Shown here: positions 31,740 to 41,659 of the stretch, in pieces
How the letters are laid out: each line of letters starts with the position of its first letter
Numbering within the stretch: the first letter of the stretch is position 1
Assembly: GCA_964435285.1 (NCBI GenBank)
Contig: CAYSYA010000009.1
Location: 1 to 64,000, forward strand
Source: GCA-2718035 sp964435285
Lineage (GTDB): Bacteria; Bacteroidota; Bacteroidia; Flavobacteriales; TMED113
Reading direction: 5' to 3'
Length of the DNA: 64,000 bases
Notes under the pieces: generated by a model
The model's database searches: none
Told to the model about the DNA's origin: nothing
The model's input: the letters and a program-made list of their open reading frames with translations, nothing else
Made by a program: the position numbers and the translations under genes

Positions 31740-33190
31740 TAGTCCGTTATTTTTTTTCTTAATCTAGCTACTGGAAATCCCATTTGTTCTCTATATTTAG
31801 CCACTGTTCTTCTGGCAATATTATACCCCTTGGACTTTAACGTCTCTGTAATGCTTTGATCATTAATTGGTTTGTTAGAATTTTCACTATTAATAATTTC
31901 TCTAATACTATTTTTAATTTCTTTTGCAGAAATGCTTTCTCCATCATTTTTAGTCATAGATTCTGAAAAAAAATGCTTTAATGAAAAGACACCAAATAAG
32001 GTTTCAACATATTTACTATTAATCACCCTCGACACAGTTGAAATATCCATATTTATCTCCGTTGCTATATCTTTTAATATCATGGGTCTTAAGTCCTTTT
32101 CATCACCAGAAATAAAATAATGTTTTTGTTTTTTAACAATTGCTGACATCGTTAGAATTAATGTTTTTTGTCTTTGTTGAATTGCATTAATAAACCATCT
32201 TGCAGAATCCAATTTTTGTTTAGCAAACAATAAAGCCTGATGATTTTCTTTACTAATATCTCCTTTTTTTTCTTTGTTTAGACTAATTAAGTTTTGAAAC
32301 TCTTTACTTATTTTTAAAACAGGAGCATTTCTTGAATTTAAAGTAAATTCTACATGATCTTCTTCATCTACTTGAACAGTAAAATCAGGGATTATACTTT
32401 GAATATGACTAGAAGAATTTAATCCAACTGCAGGCTTTGGATTTAATTTTTCAATTTCTAAAATAGCTGATTTTAAAACATTTATATCAACTTGTAATTT
32501 ATTGCAAAGTTTCTCATAATGTTTATTTACAAATATTTCAAAATAATCTTCTAAGATTAAAACAGCTAAATTTATTTCAGACTTTTTTTCTTTTTTTTTC
32601 AATTGAATAATTAAAGATTCTTTTAAATCTCTTGCCGCAACCCCAGGAGGATCAAATGATTGAATTATGGTCAAAACTTCTAAAATCTCTTGTTCATTAC
32701 AATTTAAATTTTTTGAAAAAACTAAATCATCACAAATCTGTAAAGGTTTTCTATTTAAATAGCCATCATCATTTATACACCCAATTATATAATACCCAAT
32801 TTCATAATCCTTTTCACTCAATTTATGCTCTCTCAATTGATCATTAAGAATTTCAAATAAATTTTTTCCTGAATTTAAAACAATTTCTTGTTCTTCATTA
32901 TCGTAAGAACTTTGAGAGTATAATTTATAATTAGGTATTTCATCATCACTAATATATTGGTCTAAATTTACATCTCTCTCCTGATAATCTAAATCGTTTG
33001 TATAATCTTCTTCAAAATCACTCACTTCATTATTTGATATATTTTCATTTTCTAAAGCTGGGTTTTCAGTCAGTTCATTATCAATTCGATTTTCCAATTC
33101 AATAGTAGATAATTGAATTAGTTTCATCAATTTTATTTGCTGAGGAGATAACTTTTGAAGTAATTTTTGATTTAGAGACTGCTTAGGCAT
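31739..33190 (-). CDS. rpoN: RNA polymerase sigma-54 factor
   Basis: A protein of 483 residues. The Gln-rich region I (QKLLQKLSPQQIKLMKLIQL) is followed by an acidic linker, the core-binding domain, and a C-terminal HTH ending in the RpoN box ARRTVAKYRE and GFPVARLRK. Sigma-54 directs transcription from -24/-12 promoters with enhancer-binding ATPases. It lies 1 bp from the asnS stop and overlaps the ArsR gene by one base, so asnS-rpoN-arsR is a likely operon. This order is common in Flavobacteriales. Confidence 0.96.
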   Translation of the reverse strand: MPKQSLNQKLLQKLSPQQIKLMKLIQLSTIELENRIDNELTENPALENENISNNEVSDFEEDYTNDLDYQERDVNLDQYISDDEIPNYKLYSQSSYDNEEQEIVLNSGKNLFEILNDQLREHKLSEKDYEIGYYIIGCINDDGYLNRKPLQICDDLVFSKNLNCNEQEILEVLTIIQSFDPPGVAARDLKESLIIQLKKKEKKSEINLAVLILEDYFEIFVNKHYEKLCNKLQVDINVLKSAILEIEKLNPKPAVGLNSSSHIQSIIPDFTVQVDEEDHVEFTLNSRNAPVLKISKEFQNLISLNKEKKGDISKENHQALLFAKQKLDSARWFINAIQQRQKTLILTMSAIVKKQKHYFISGDEKDLRPMILKDIATEINMDISTVSRVINSKYVETLFGVFSLKHFFSESMTKNDGESISAKEIKNSIREIINSENSNKPINDQSITETLKSKGYNIARRTVAKYREQMGFPVARLRKKITD

Positions 33191-33191
33191 T

Positions 33192-34595
33192 TTAGAATTC
33201 TATATTTTTTGGAGTTCTTGGAAATGGTATAACGTCTCTTATATTACGCATGCCTGTAATAAATTGAACTAACCTTTCTAAACCTAAACCAAATCCTCCG
33301 TGAGGAACCGTTCCAAATTTCCTTGTTTCTAAATACCACCATAATTCTTTTTTTGAAATATTCATTTCTGACATCCGGTCATTTAGAATATTAAGTCTTT
33401 CTTCTCTTTGAGAGCCCCCAATTACCTCTCCAATACCAGGCATCAAAATATCCATAGCAGCAACTGTTTTATTATCATCATTTTGACGCATGTAAAATGC
33501 TTTTATTTGTTTTGGATAATTAATAATAACAACCGGTTTTTTAAAGTGTTTTTCTACTAAGAATCTCTCATGTTCAGATTGAAAATCAACTCCCCATTCA
33601 GTAATTAAATATTTAAATTTTCTTTTTTTATTAGGCTTTGAATTTTTTAAAATATTAAACGCATCTGTGTAATCAATAATTTCAAATGGTTCGCTTACTA
33701 CAAAATCTAATTTATCAATTAATGTTTTATCATCTCTTTCTTCTTTTTTTAACTGACTTTGTTCTTTTAATAGCCTTTCATTTAAAAATTTTATATCCTC
33801 AAAATAATTATCTGTTACAAACTTGATTACATATTTAATCATTCCAATTGCTAAATTAATTACATCTTCAAGATTTGCAAAGGCAATTTCCGGTTCAATC
33901 ATCCAGAATTCAGCTAAATGCCTTGACGTATTAGAGTTTTCAGCTCTAAATGTCGGTCCAAATGTGTAAACCTTCCCTAAACCCAAAGCTCCTAGTTCTG
34001 CTTCAAGCTGACCAGAAACTGTAAGAAAAGTATCTTTAGCAAAAAAATCTTTAGATACATCTGTTTTATTTTTTTCTAATGTTGTCGCTCTAAACATTTC
34101 ACCTGCTCCCTCAGCATCAGAAGTTGTAAGTATTGGAGTGTGTAAATAATAAAAATTTTTCTCATGAAAAAATTGATGGATAGCTAAACTAATAGCGTGT
34201 CGAATTCTAAAAATAGAACTGAATGTTTTTGTTCTGAATCTTAAATGTCCTTTTTCTCGCAAAAATTCAAATGAATGAGATTTGGGTTGTATTGGATATG
34301 ATTCTGGATCGCAATAGCCAATTATTTCTATTTTATCTGCAACAAAATCAAACTTTTGGCCCTTTCCTTGGGATTCTATTAATTTTCCTTCTATTCTAAC
34401 ACTCGTGCCGGTGTGTATCTTATCAGTTTCAATTTTATTTTCAGAAACAACTTGAATACTATCATAGCAAGAGCCATCATTAATTGATAAAAATGTAATT
34501 TGATTATTACCTCTTTTTGTTCTAACCCAACCTTTAACAAAGTATGTATCATTAATTTTACCGTTATTAATTAAGTTCTTTATTGAAACGTGCAT
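33192..34595 (-). CDS. asnS: Asparaginyl-tRNA synthetase
   Basis: A protein of 467 residues, class IIb synthetase. The N-terminal OB fold (about 15-100: VKGWVRTKRGNNQITFLSIN) binds the anticodon. Motif 2 is FGPTFRAENSNTSRHLAEFW and motif 3 is GGFGLGLERLVQFITG. MIEPEIAF after motif 2 and the C-terminal IRDVIPFPRTP are typical of AsnRS. The length is normal. It diverges from dxs. Confidence 0.96.
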   Translation of the reverse strand: MHVSIKNLINNGKINDTYFVKGWVRTKRGNNQITFLSINDGSCYDSIQVVSENKIETDKIHTGTSVRIEGKLIESQGKGQKFDFVADKIEIIGYCDPESYPIQPKSHSFEFLREKGHLRFRTKTFSSIFRIRHAISLAIHQFFHEKNFYYLHTPILTTSDAEGAGEMFRATTLEKNKTDVSKDFFAKDTFLTVSGQLEAELGALGLGKVYTFGPTFRAENSNTSRHLAEFWMIEPEIAFANLEDVINLAIGMIKYVIKFVTDNYFEDIKFLNERLLKEQSQLKKEERDDKTLIDKLDFVVSEPFEIIDYTDAFNILKNSKPNKKRKFKYLITEWGVDFQSEHERFLVEKHFKKPVVIINYPKQIKAFYMRQNDDNKTVAAMDILMPGIGEVIGGSQREERLNILNDRMSEMNISKKELWWYLETRKFGTVPHGGFGLGLERLVQFITGMRNIRDVIPFPRTPKNIEF

Positions 34596-34698
34596 TATTA
34601 TTTAAATTATTTGATTTAAATATCGAATTTAATTTCTTAAAAAGAAAGTATTGTGTTTTAATAATTATATTTTTGTATATAATATTTAAGTATATATA

Positions 34699-36594
34699 AT
34701 GCCTGACATTCTTTCCAAAATATCAAATCCAAAAGATTTAAAAAAAATTAAAAAAAAGGATTTAAATAAATTGGCTCATGAACTAAGACAATTTATTATA
34801 GATGTTGTTTCTGTGAATGGTGGGCATTTTGGTGCTAGCTTAGGAGTTGTAGAACTAACCATTGCAATTCATTATGTATTTAATACACCTAAAGATTTAC
34901 TAGTTTGGGATGTGGGCCATCAAGCTTATGGACATAAAATTTTAACCGGTAGAAGGGATAAGTTTTTTACCAATAGAAAGTGGAAAGGAATAAGCGGATT
35001 TCCTAAAAGAAAAGAAAGTATTTATGATACTTTCGGTGTTGGTCATTCTTCAACATCAATTAGCGCAGCTCTTGGTATGTCAGTTGCTTCTAAATTATTA
35101 AAACGAAAAAAAAATCATATTGCTGTAATAGGTGATGGTGCAATGACAGCAGGCCTTGCATTTGAAGGTCTAAACCATGCAGGTATTGAAAATTCTAATA
35201 TTCTTGTTATTTTAAACGACAACTGTATGTCAATTGACCCAAACGTTGGCGCTCTTAAAGAATATCTGTTAAAAATTAGTACATCTAAAATTTATAATGA
35301 TACAAAAAATGAAATCTGGTCTCTTCTAGGTAAATTAAGTAATTTTGGCTCAAGCGCAAAAGAAATTGTTAGTCGGACTGAAAAGGCTTTAAAATCAAGT
35401 TTACTTAAGAATAGTAATTTATTTGAATCTCTTAATTTTCGGTATTTTGGGCCTGTTGATGGCCACAATATGGAAAATTTAATTGATACACTTGAGAAAT
35501 TAAAGAATATTCCTGGGCCAAAAATTTTACATTGTATAACTACCAAAGGAAAGGGTTATGAAATAGCTGAAAATAACCAAACTAAGTGGCATGCCCCAGG
35601 AATTTTCGATAAAGATACTGGTATAATAAGTAAAAGTAATAATTTAAATGAACCCATTAAATATCAAGATGTTTTTGGAAAAACCATAATTGAACTAGCA
35701 AAAAAAAATAAAAAAATTGTTGGAATAACTCCAGCCATGCCATCTGGATCGTCATTAAAATTCATGATGGAAAAAATTCCATCTAGAGCTTTTGATGTAG
35801 GAATTGCAGAACAACATGCAGTAACATTTTCCGCTGGTTTGTCAACTGAGGGTATAATTCCCTTTTGTAACATTTATTCTACATTTATTCAAAGGGCATA
35901 CGATCAAGTAATTCATGATGTAGCAATACAAAACTTACATGTAATTTTTTGTATAGATAGAGGTGGGTTAGTTGGAGCAGATGGAGAAACTCATCAGGGT
36001 GTGTTTGATATAGCATTTTTAAGATGTATTCCGAATCTAATTGTATCTTCTCCAAGAAACGAAGAAGAATTACGAAACTTAATGTATACTGCGCAAAGTA
36101 AAGATTTTGGTCCATTCTGTATAAGGTACCCAAGAGGAAAAGGTGTAATGAAGAATAGTAACACACCATTTAAAAAAATTAAAATTGGAACAGGAAAAGA
36201 ATTAATTAAAGGACAAATTGTTGCTTGTATTTCTTTTGGACCTATTGGAAACGACGTTTTTAAAATTGCAAAAGAGTTACAAGGAGAAAATGTAAATATT
36301 GGAGTATATGATTTACGGTTTGTTAAGCCAATTGACGAAAAATTGTTGCACAAAATATTTACTAAGTACAATTGTATTATTACTATTGAAGATGGATGCG
36401 TTATTGGAGGAATGGGATCGGCAATATTAGAGTTTGGAGCTAAAAATAATTATCATAAAAAAATTGAAATACTCGGAGTCCCCGATAAATTTATTCCTCA
36501 CGGCAGCCCTGAGAAACAAAAAAAAGAATGTGGTATTGATCAAAAAAGTATTAAAGAGAAAATAATTGAAAATTATAAAAATTTTAGTAACTAA
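34699..36594 (+). CDS. dxs: 1-deoxy-D-xylulose-5-phosphate synthase
   Basis: A protein of 631 residues. It condenses pyruvate and glyceraldehyde-3-phosphate, the first step of the MEP isoprenoid pathway. The thiamine pyrophosphate motif starts at GDGAMTAGLAFEGLNHAG and ends at LNDNCMSI. VWDVGHQAYGHKILTGR, the central AFDVGIAEQHAVTFSAGL and HQGVFDIAFLR of the pyrimidine-binding domain, and a C-terminal transketolase domain are all present. It is full length. Its end overlaps the convergent accC stop by 11 bp. Confidence 0.96.
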   Translation: MPDILSKISNPKDLKKIKKKDLNKLAHELRQFIIDVVSVNGGHFGASLGVVELTIAIHYVFNTPKDLLVWDVGHQAYGHKILTGRRDKFFTNRKWKGISGFPKRKESIYDTFGVGHSSTSISAALGMSVASKLLKRKKNHIAVIGDGAMTAGLAFEGLNHAGIENSNILVILNDNCMSIDPNVGALKEYLLKISTSKIYNDTKNEIWSLLGKLSNFGSSAKEIVSRTEKALKSSLLKNSNLFESLNFRYFGPVDGHNMENLIDTLEKLKNIPGPKILHCITTKGKGYEIAENNQTKWHAPGIFDKDTGIISKSNNLNEPIKYQDVFGKTIIELAKKNKKIVGITPAMPSGSSLKFMMEKIPSRAFDVGIAEQHAVTFSAGLSTEGIIPFCNIYSTFIQRAYDQVIHDVAIQNLHVIFCIDRGGLVGADGETHQGVFDIAFLRCIPNLIVSSPRNEEELRNLMYTAQSKDFGPFCIRYPRGKGVMKNSNTPFKKIKIGTGKELIKGQIVACISFGPIGNDVFKIAKELQGENVNIGVYDLRFVKPIDEKLLHKIFTKYNCIITIEDGCVIGGMGSAILEFGAKNNYHKKIEILGVPDKFIPHGSPEKQKKECGIDQKSIKEKIIENYKNFSN

Positions 36595-37918
36595 AATCTT
36601 CTAAAAATTTTGTTGTATAAACTCCTTTACAAAAGTTTTTATCATGCATTAACTTTAAATGAAATGGAATAGTTGTTTTAATTCCTTCCACAACAAATTC
36701 ATCCAATGCTCTTCTCATTTTAAAAATTGCCTCCTCTCTGGTTTGAGCAACAGTAATTAATTTTGCAATCATTGAATCATAATATGGAGAAATAGTATAC
36801 CCGCTGTAAACATGTGTGTCTGTTCTAACCCCATGGCCTCCGGGTACATGAAAGTTTGTAATTTTGCCGGGGCTAGGCATAAAATCTTTTGCTGGGTCTT
36901 CAGCATTAATTCGACATTCAATGGCATGTAATTCAGGCTCATAATTATTTCCTGAGATTCTAATACCTGCAGCAACTTTAATTTGCTCTCTTATTAAGTC
37001 ATAATTTATTACCTCTTCAGTAACAGGGTGTTCTACTTGAATTCTAGTATTCATTTCCATAAAATAAAAATTTCTGTCTTTATCTACTAAGAATTCTACA
37101 GTACCTACACCCTCATATTTTACTGCCTTTGCCGCTAAAATTGCTGCTTCTCCCATTTTTTTTCTAAGATCTGGTGTCATAAATGGAGATGGAGACTCTT
37201 CAACTAACTTTTGATGTCTTCTTTGTATTGAGCAGTCTCTTTCAGATAAGTGACAAACTCTACCTTTAGAATCACCAATTATTTGAATCTCTATATGCCT
37301 AGGTTCAACAACTAATTTTTCCATATACATTCCATCATTTCCAAATGATGCTTTTGCCTCATTTTTTGCACTTTCCCATGAACTTTGAAGTTCTGATTCT
37401 TGTTGAACAGCACGCATACCTTTTCCTCCTCCTCCAGCTGTGGCTTTTAACATCACAGGATATCCTATTTTTTTAGCAATTTTTTTTGCAGAACTAATAT
37501 CCTTGATAATACCATCTGAACCAGGTATAACAGGAACACCTGCTTTTAACATTGTTTCTCTTGCCATGGCTTTATCACCCATCTTACTAATCATTTTTGG
37601 GTCAGCTCCAATAAATTTAATATCGTTCTCTGAACAAATTTTTGAAAATTGTGCGTTCTCAGATAAAAATCCATATCCTGGATGAATTGCATCAGAATTT
37701 GTTATTTCTGCAGCAGAAATTATATTTGGAATATTTAAATAAGATTGGTTGCTTGAGGGAGGTCCGATACAAACAGCTTCATCAGCAAAGCTGACTGGTA
37801 AACTATCCATGTCAGCTTTGGAATAAACGGCAACTGTTTTTATACCCATTTCCTTACAGGTCCTTATAACTCTGAGGGCAATTTCCCCTCTATTTGCTAT
37901 TAGAATTTTCTTAAACAT
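36584..37918 (-). CDS. accC: Biotin carboxylase subunit of acetyl-CoA carboxylase
   Basis: A protein of 444 residues, ATP-grasp biotin carboxylase. It shows KILIANRGEIALRVIR, HPGYGFLSENA, the glycine-rich ATP loop KATAGGGGKGMR, the HIEIQIIGD segment, and EMNTRIQVEHPVTE with the catalytic Arg. It carboxylates biotin on AccB for malonyl-CoA synthesis. It lies 10 bp downstream of accB on the same strand. The carboxyltransferase genes are not in the window. Confidence 0.96.
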   Translation of the reverse strand: MFKKILIANRGEIALRVIRTCKEMGIKTVAVYSKADMDSLPVSFADEAVCIGPPSSNQSYLNIPNIISAAEITNSDAIHPGYGFLSENAQFSKICSENDIKFIGADPKMISKMGDKAMARETMLKAGVPVIPGSDGIIKDISSAKKIAKKIGYPVMLKATAGGGGKGMRAVQQESELQSSWESAKNEAKASFGNDGMYMEKLVVEPRHIEIQIIGDSKGRVCHLSERDCSIQRRHQKLVEESPSPFMTPDLRKKMGEAAILAAKAVKYEGVGTVEFLVDKDRNFYFMEMNTRIQVEHPVTEEVINYDLIREQIKVAAGIRISGNNYEPELHAIECRINAEDPAKDFMPSPGKITNFHVPGGHGVRTDTHVYSGYTISPYYDSMIAKLITVAQTREEAIFKMRRALDEFVVEGIKTTIPFHLKLMHDKNFCKGVYTTKFLEDFSY

Positions 37919-37928
37919 AATTAATTTT

Positions 37929-38480
37929 TTATGAAGGATCTATTAAAAAAAGAGGTTGGTCATATTCTACTGGTGACATGTCATCTACCAAAACTTTTAC
38001 TATTGTTCCTGATACTTCAGATTCAATTTCATTAAACAACTTCATTGCTTCAATTATACACAATGCTTGACCTTTCTCAATTTTATCACCAACATTAACA
38101 AAGGGCTCTTTATCAGGACTAGATCTTCTATAAAAAGTACCTATAATTGGAGCTTTAACAGAAATATAATTTAAACTATTATCAGTTTTATCTTTTTTAT
38201 TTTTCTCATCATCTAAACTTGGGTTAGACGTTGTTTGAGTATTAGTATTTTCAGCAACTTGTGATTGTATAGGAGTTATTTGATGTACAACAGGTGGTGC
38301 TTGCTGACTTATTGGTATTATTTGTTGAGGAATAGAAACATTATCAACTCCTACATTAGAAATTTTACCTTTTGGTGGAGATTTGATTGATAATTTAACA
38401 TCACCTATTTCAACATCAACTTCTGTTGCTCCAGATTTTGCAACAAATTTTATTAATTCTTGTATTTGTCTTAAATTCAT
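37929..38480 (-). CDS. accB: Biotin carboxyl carrier protein
   Basis: A protein of 183 residues. The N-terminal helix region (RQIQELIKFVAKSGATEVDV) is followed by a Pro/Gln/Thr-rich linker (about 50-100) and a biotinyl domain (about 105-183) with the biotinylation motif EAMKLFNEIESE. It carries the carboxybiotin between AccC and the carboxyltransferase. It precedes accC by 10 bp and is separated from fabH by a 360-bp T-rich spacer. Confidence 0.94.
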   Translation of the reverse strand: MNLRQIQELIKFVAKSGATEVDVEIGDVKLSIKSPPKGKISNVGVDNVSIPQQIIPISQQAPPVVHQITPIQSQVAENTNTQTTSNPSLDDEKNKKDKTDNSLNYISVKAPIIGTFYRRSSPDKEPFVNVGDKIEKGQALCIIEAMKLFNEIESEVSGTIVKVLVDDMSPVEYDQPLFLIDPS

Positions 38481-38840
38481 TTATAAAAATTTTAATTTTA
38501 GTCGTTTTTTTATTAAAAATGTTAAAAAAAAGGTATAAAACAATAAAAAAACGTATTTTTTTTAATTATTTACTTCAAAAAGTAAAATTAAATTAACAAA
38601 AATATGAAAAAAATTTATTGAATCTATTTTTTTAATTTTTAAAAAATTCAAAGTTTTTTAATTTTTTTTGCTTTATTTAATCGATTTTGTTCCTTTTTTA
38701 ATTGATTTTATTATTTTTTTAATTGATTTTACTATTTTTTTAATTGATTTTAGATTGTTTTTTATTTTTTTCTATAGTATTCGCATTTTTTTATTCTTTT
38801 TTTTAATTGATTTTGATTTTTTTTTAAAAAAATTGAATAT
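38481..38840. repeat. T-rich spacer with 21-bp periodic repeat
   Basis: This gene-free stretch lies between accB and fabH. Starts of AATTGATTTT-like units fall at 38679 (AATCGATTTTG), 38700, 38721 and 38742, exactly 21 bp apart. Another lies at 38805, which is three periods further. Each is followed by a T-run. T-tracts spaced by two helical turns predict curved DNA. No ORF or terminator with a GC stem is visible. The accB promoter presumably lies here. Confidence 0.75.
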
Positions 38841-39839
38841 TTAAGAATTATAAGCCCATTTTAAATAAATGGCTCCCCATGTAAAACCACCACCAAATGC
38901 AGCTAAAATTATATTATCTCCCTTTTTCATTTTTTTCTCCCACTCCCACAGACATAAGGGTATAGTCGCAGCTGTTGTATTTCCATATTTTTGAATATTA
39001 ATCATTATTTTTTTATTGTCTATTCCCATTCTACGAGCAGTCGCATCAATTATTCTTAAATTAGCTTGATGAGGAACCAACCATGATATATCTTTTGATT
39101 CTAAATTATTTTTCTTCATTATTTCTGCAGCCACATCAGCCATTTTACTTACAGCAAACTTAAAAACAGTCTTACCATCTTGATAAATAAAATGTTCTTT
39201 ATTTTTTACAGTCTCTTTCGTGGCAGGATTTAACGAACCACCGGCTATTTGTTTTAAATACTTTTGACCTGCCCCATCAACTTTAAGGATAGTATCCAAA
39301 ATACCAAATTGAGTTTTGGTAGGCTCTAAAAGAACAGCTCCAGCCCCATCTCCAAATATCACACAGGTTTGCCTATCTTCATAATCTACTATAGATGACA
39401 TTTTATCAGCGCCCACAATAATTACTTTCTTACATGCGCCACTTTCTATATAAGAGGAACCTGTTTTAAGCGCAAATAGAAAACCAGAACATGCAGCTGA
39501 CAAATCAAAACCAAAAGCATTCTCAGCACCTATTTCTTCAATAACAATTGCAGCAGTTGAAGGAAAAAGCATGTCAGGGGTTACGGTAGCACAAATTATC
39601 AAATCTATTTCGCTTGCCTTGATTTTTCTTTTTTTAAGCAACCTTTTAATTGACTGAGATGACATGTGAGCTGTAGCTTTTTCCGGATCTCTTAAAATTC
39701 TTCTTTCTTTTATACCTGTTCTAGTAGTGATCCACTCATCAGAGGTATCAACCATTGATGCTAAATCATCGTTAGTTAATTTTTCATTGGGAACCCAGCC
39801 TGAAACTGCGGTTATAGCACAGGAGTGTAATTTAGACAT
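38841..39839 (-). CDS. fabH: 3-oxoacyl-[ACP] synthase III
   Basis: A protein of 332 residues. It starts fatty-acid synthesis by condensing acetyl-CoA with malonyl-ACP. The catalytic Cys is in DLSAACSGFLFAL, His in WLVPHQANLRI, and Asn in YGNTTAATIPL. DEWITTRTGIKERR near the start and the C-terminal AAFGGGFTWGA are family hallmarks. It lies downstream of rpmF in the conserved pdxA-yceD-rpmF-fabH order. Confidence 0.96.
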   Translation of the reverse strand: MSKLHSCAITAVSGWVPNEKLTNDDLASMVDTSDEWITTRTGIKERRILRDPEKATAHMSSQSIKRLLKKRKIKASEIDLIICATVTPDMLFPSTAAIVIEEIGAENAFGFDLSAACSGFLFALKTGSSYIESGACKKVIIVGADKMSSIVDYEDRQTCVIFGDGAGAVLLEPTKTQFGILDTILKVDGAGQKYLKQIAGGSLNPATKETVKNKEHFIYQDGKTVFKFAVSKMADVAAEIMKKNNLESKDISWLVPHQANLRIIDATARRMGIDNKKIMINIQKYGNTTAATIPLCLWEWEKKMKKGDNIILAAFGGGFTWGAIYLKWAYNS

Positions 39840-39896
39840 AAAATTTATATAAAAATTTATGCTAATAAAGTTATGATTAAACTGTTACGAAAAAAA

Positions 39897-40073
39897 TTAT
39901 TCTGAAAATAATTTACCTTTATAATAAATTTTTCCTTCGTGTGTATATGCTCTGTGGTAAACATGAGCCTCTCCGGTTTCCTTACATATAGATACAACTT
40001 CACTCTTAGCTTTGTAATGAGTTCTTCTTTTGTTTTTTCGAGTTTTGGAAACTCTTCTTTTTGGATGTGCCAT
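39897..40073 (-). CDS. rpmF: 50S ribosomal protein L32
   Basis: 58 codons read MAHPKRRVSKTRKNKRRTHY at the start and end at a TAA (39897-39899). The basic N-terminus HPKRR.SK.R...RR is the L32 signature. The zinc-binding Cys pairs of some L32 proteins are not kept; only one Cys is present. It starts one base after the yceD stop and precedes fabH, the usual arrangement. Confidence 0.93.
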   Translation of the reverse strand: MAHPKRRVSKTRKNKRRTHYKAKSEVVSICKETGEAHVYHRAYTHEGKIYYKGKLFSE

Positions 40074-40074
40074 A

Positions 40075-40578
40075 TTACTTCTTTTTTAATTTTTTCTTTA
40101 AATAATCTGAAAATAAATTTTTTTTACTTTTTTTTTGATATTTCTCCAAGTTTTTAATTACATCTAAGTTACAATCTTCCAAAGCATGAACTTTTGTTTT
40201 TGGAATAGAAAAAACAAGAGATTCTTTTAAAACATTCTCAACATTTAGTTGTTCCGAAAGGTGATTTAAATAAATTACATTATGTAATTGAGGATTGTGG
40301 CTTGTTTTTTTTTTTAAGAAAAAAGTTTCGCAAGCCTTAATACTTAAATCTAGAGGGTCTCCACACCTGTCACAATAAGTGTTAATGAGTCCATTTATTT
40401 CAACATCAAGTTGTAAAAATGAATTTTTTTTTTCAATCTCAATTAAAAAATTCACACTATAATTTTCAATCAAAAAAAAATCAGAAAATTCAAAGAACTT
40501 TTTGTCCAAGTTAAAATTTGAAATAGTCTTTTTTCCAAAATGACTAGGAAGGTTAATCAAAAATTTCTTTCTTCCCAT
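40075..40578 (-). CDS. yceD: YceD/DUF177 family protein
   Basis: A protein of 167 residues. The family core is ITG.I...CDRC: here INGLINTYCDRCGDPLDLSI, followed by HLSEQLNVENVLKESLVFSIP. YceD is encoded next to rpmF across bacteria and has been linked to 23S rRNA accumulation. The tail is Lys-rich (KKLKKK). It ends 1 bp before rpmF. Confidence 0.88.
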   Translation of the reverse strand: MGRKKFLINLPSHFGKKTISNFNLDKKFFEFSDFFLIENYSVNFLIEIEKKNSFLQLDVEINGLINTYCDRCGDPLDLSIKACETFFLKKKTSHNPQLHNVIYLNHLSEQLNVENVLKESLVFSIPKTKVHALEDCNLDVIKNLEKYQKKSKKNLFSDYLKKKLKKK

Positions 40579-40623
40579 TATTTAAATTTAAATTTGGAAG
40601 GCAAATATAACATTTTCTTCTAA

Positions 40624-41625
40624 TTAATTCCTTGCTTCGTATATTTTATTTGCAAAATAAACAGCATTTATAAAAGATTCACAGTTAACCATTTTTGAAC
40701 CTACAATATCAAGAGCAGGTCCATGATCTGGAGAAGTGCGGACAAAATTCATACCAGCTGTAAAGTTTATCCCCCTGTTAAATGATTTCATTTTAAACGG
40801 TATTAAACCTTGATCATGATACATTGAAAGTACCGCATCAAAATTTTTATATAATTCCTTTCCAAAAAAGGCATCAGCTGAGAAAGGGCCTGATACTTTA
40901 AAATTTTTTTTAGGTAATTCATTTACCAAAGGAATTATTATTTTTTCCTCTTCTTCTCCAATCAGGCCAGAATCTCCCATGTGAGGGTTTAGTCCCAGTA
41001 ATGCAACTTTTGGGTAATTAATTTGAAAGTCTTTCTTTAAACTATTTACTAACAAAGTTAACTTAGTTTCAAGCAACTGTTTAGTTAGAAATTGTGAAAC
41101 TTTAGAAATCGGTATGTGATTTGTGGCCGTCGCTACCCTTAATTTATCTGTCAATAAAACCATTAATGTTTCTTTAGACTGTGTAACGTCTCTTAAATAT
41201 TCTGTATGACCAATAAATGTTTCCTTGTGACCTAAAAACATATTTGACTTGGTTACAGGCATTGTAACAAGAGCATTGATTTTATTATTTATTAAATTTT
41301 TTGAGGCGACAGCTAAAGATTGTGAAGCAGCTAAGCCTGATTCGCTTGTGATTTTGCCAGGATTTATTGATAAATGAGAGGGAAAACATTCATAAATGTT
41401 AATCTGATTTGGTTTTGACTTTTCTAGATTAGATATGACACTATAATTAATTTCATTAACATTTAATAGCTTCATGTAAAACTCAAATGAAGACTTAGTT
41501 GCAAATAATATCAGCTTAAATTTTTCACTTATATTTAAAGTATCTTTAAAAGATTGGATTAACAACTGAAGACCGACTCCATTAAGATCTCCAGTAGTAA
41601 TACCTATTTTAGTTAAATTATTCAT
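40624..41625 (-). CDS. pdxA: 4-hydroxythreonine-4-phosphate dehydrogenase
   Basis: A protein of 333 residues in the DXP-dependent pyridoxal 5'-phosphate pathway. Motifs are GITTGDLNGVG, the metal- and substrate-site stretches GHTEYLRD, GLNPHMGDSGLIGEEE, GPFSADAFF, YHDQGLIPFKM and RTSPDHGPALDIVG. The length matches the family. It is the first gene upstream of yceD-rpmF-fabH on the minus strand, and dxs nearby makes the DXP that this pathway uses. Confidence 0.95.
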   Translation of the reverse strand: MNNLTKIGITTGDLNGVGLQLLIQSFKDTLNISEKFKLILFATKSSFEFYMKLLNVNEINYSVISNLEKSKPNQINIYECFPSHLSINPGKITSESGLAASQSLAVASKNLINNKINALVTMPVTKSNMFLGHKETFIGHTEYLRDVTQSKETLMVLLTDKLRVATATNHIPISKVSQFLTKQLLETKLTLLVNSLKKDFQINYPKVALLGLNPHMGDSGLIGEEEEKIIIPLVNELPKKNFKVSGPFSADAFFGKELYKNFDAVLSMYHDQGLIPFKMKSFNRGINFTAGMNFVRTSPDHGPALDIVGSKMVNCESFINAVYFANKIYEARN

Positions 41626-41659
41626 TAAATAAAATTTTAAATCTTTATATAGTATTTAT

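Noticed and set aside
34675..34698. TTGTATA upstream of dxs as a fourth CarH operator
   Set aside because: A single half-site is present but there is no matching TTATACA arm at 16-bp spacing.
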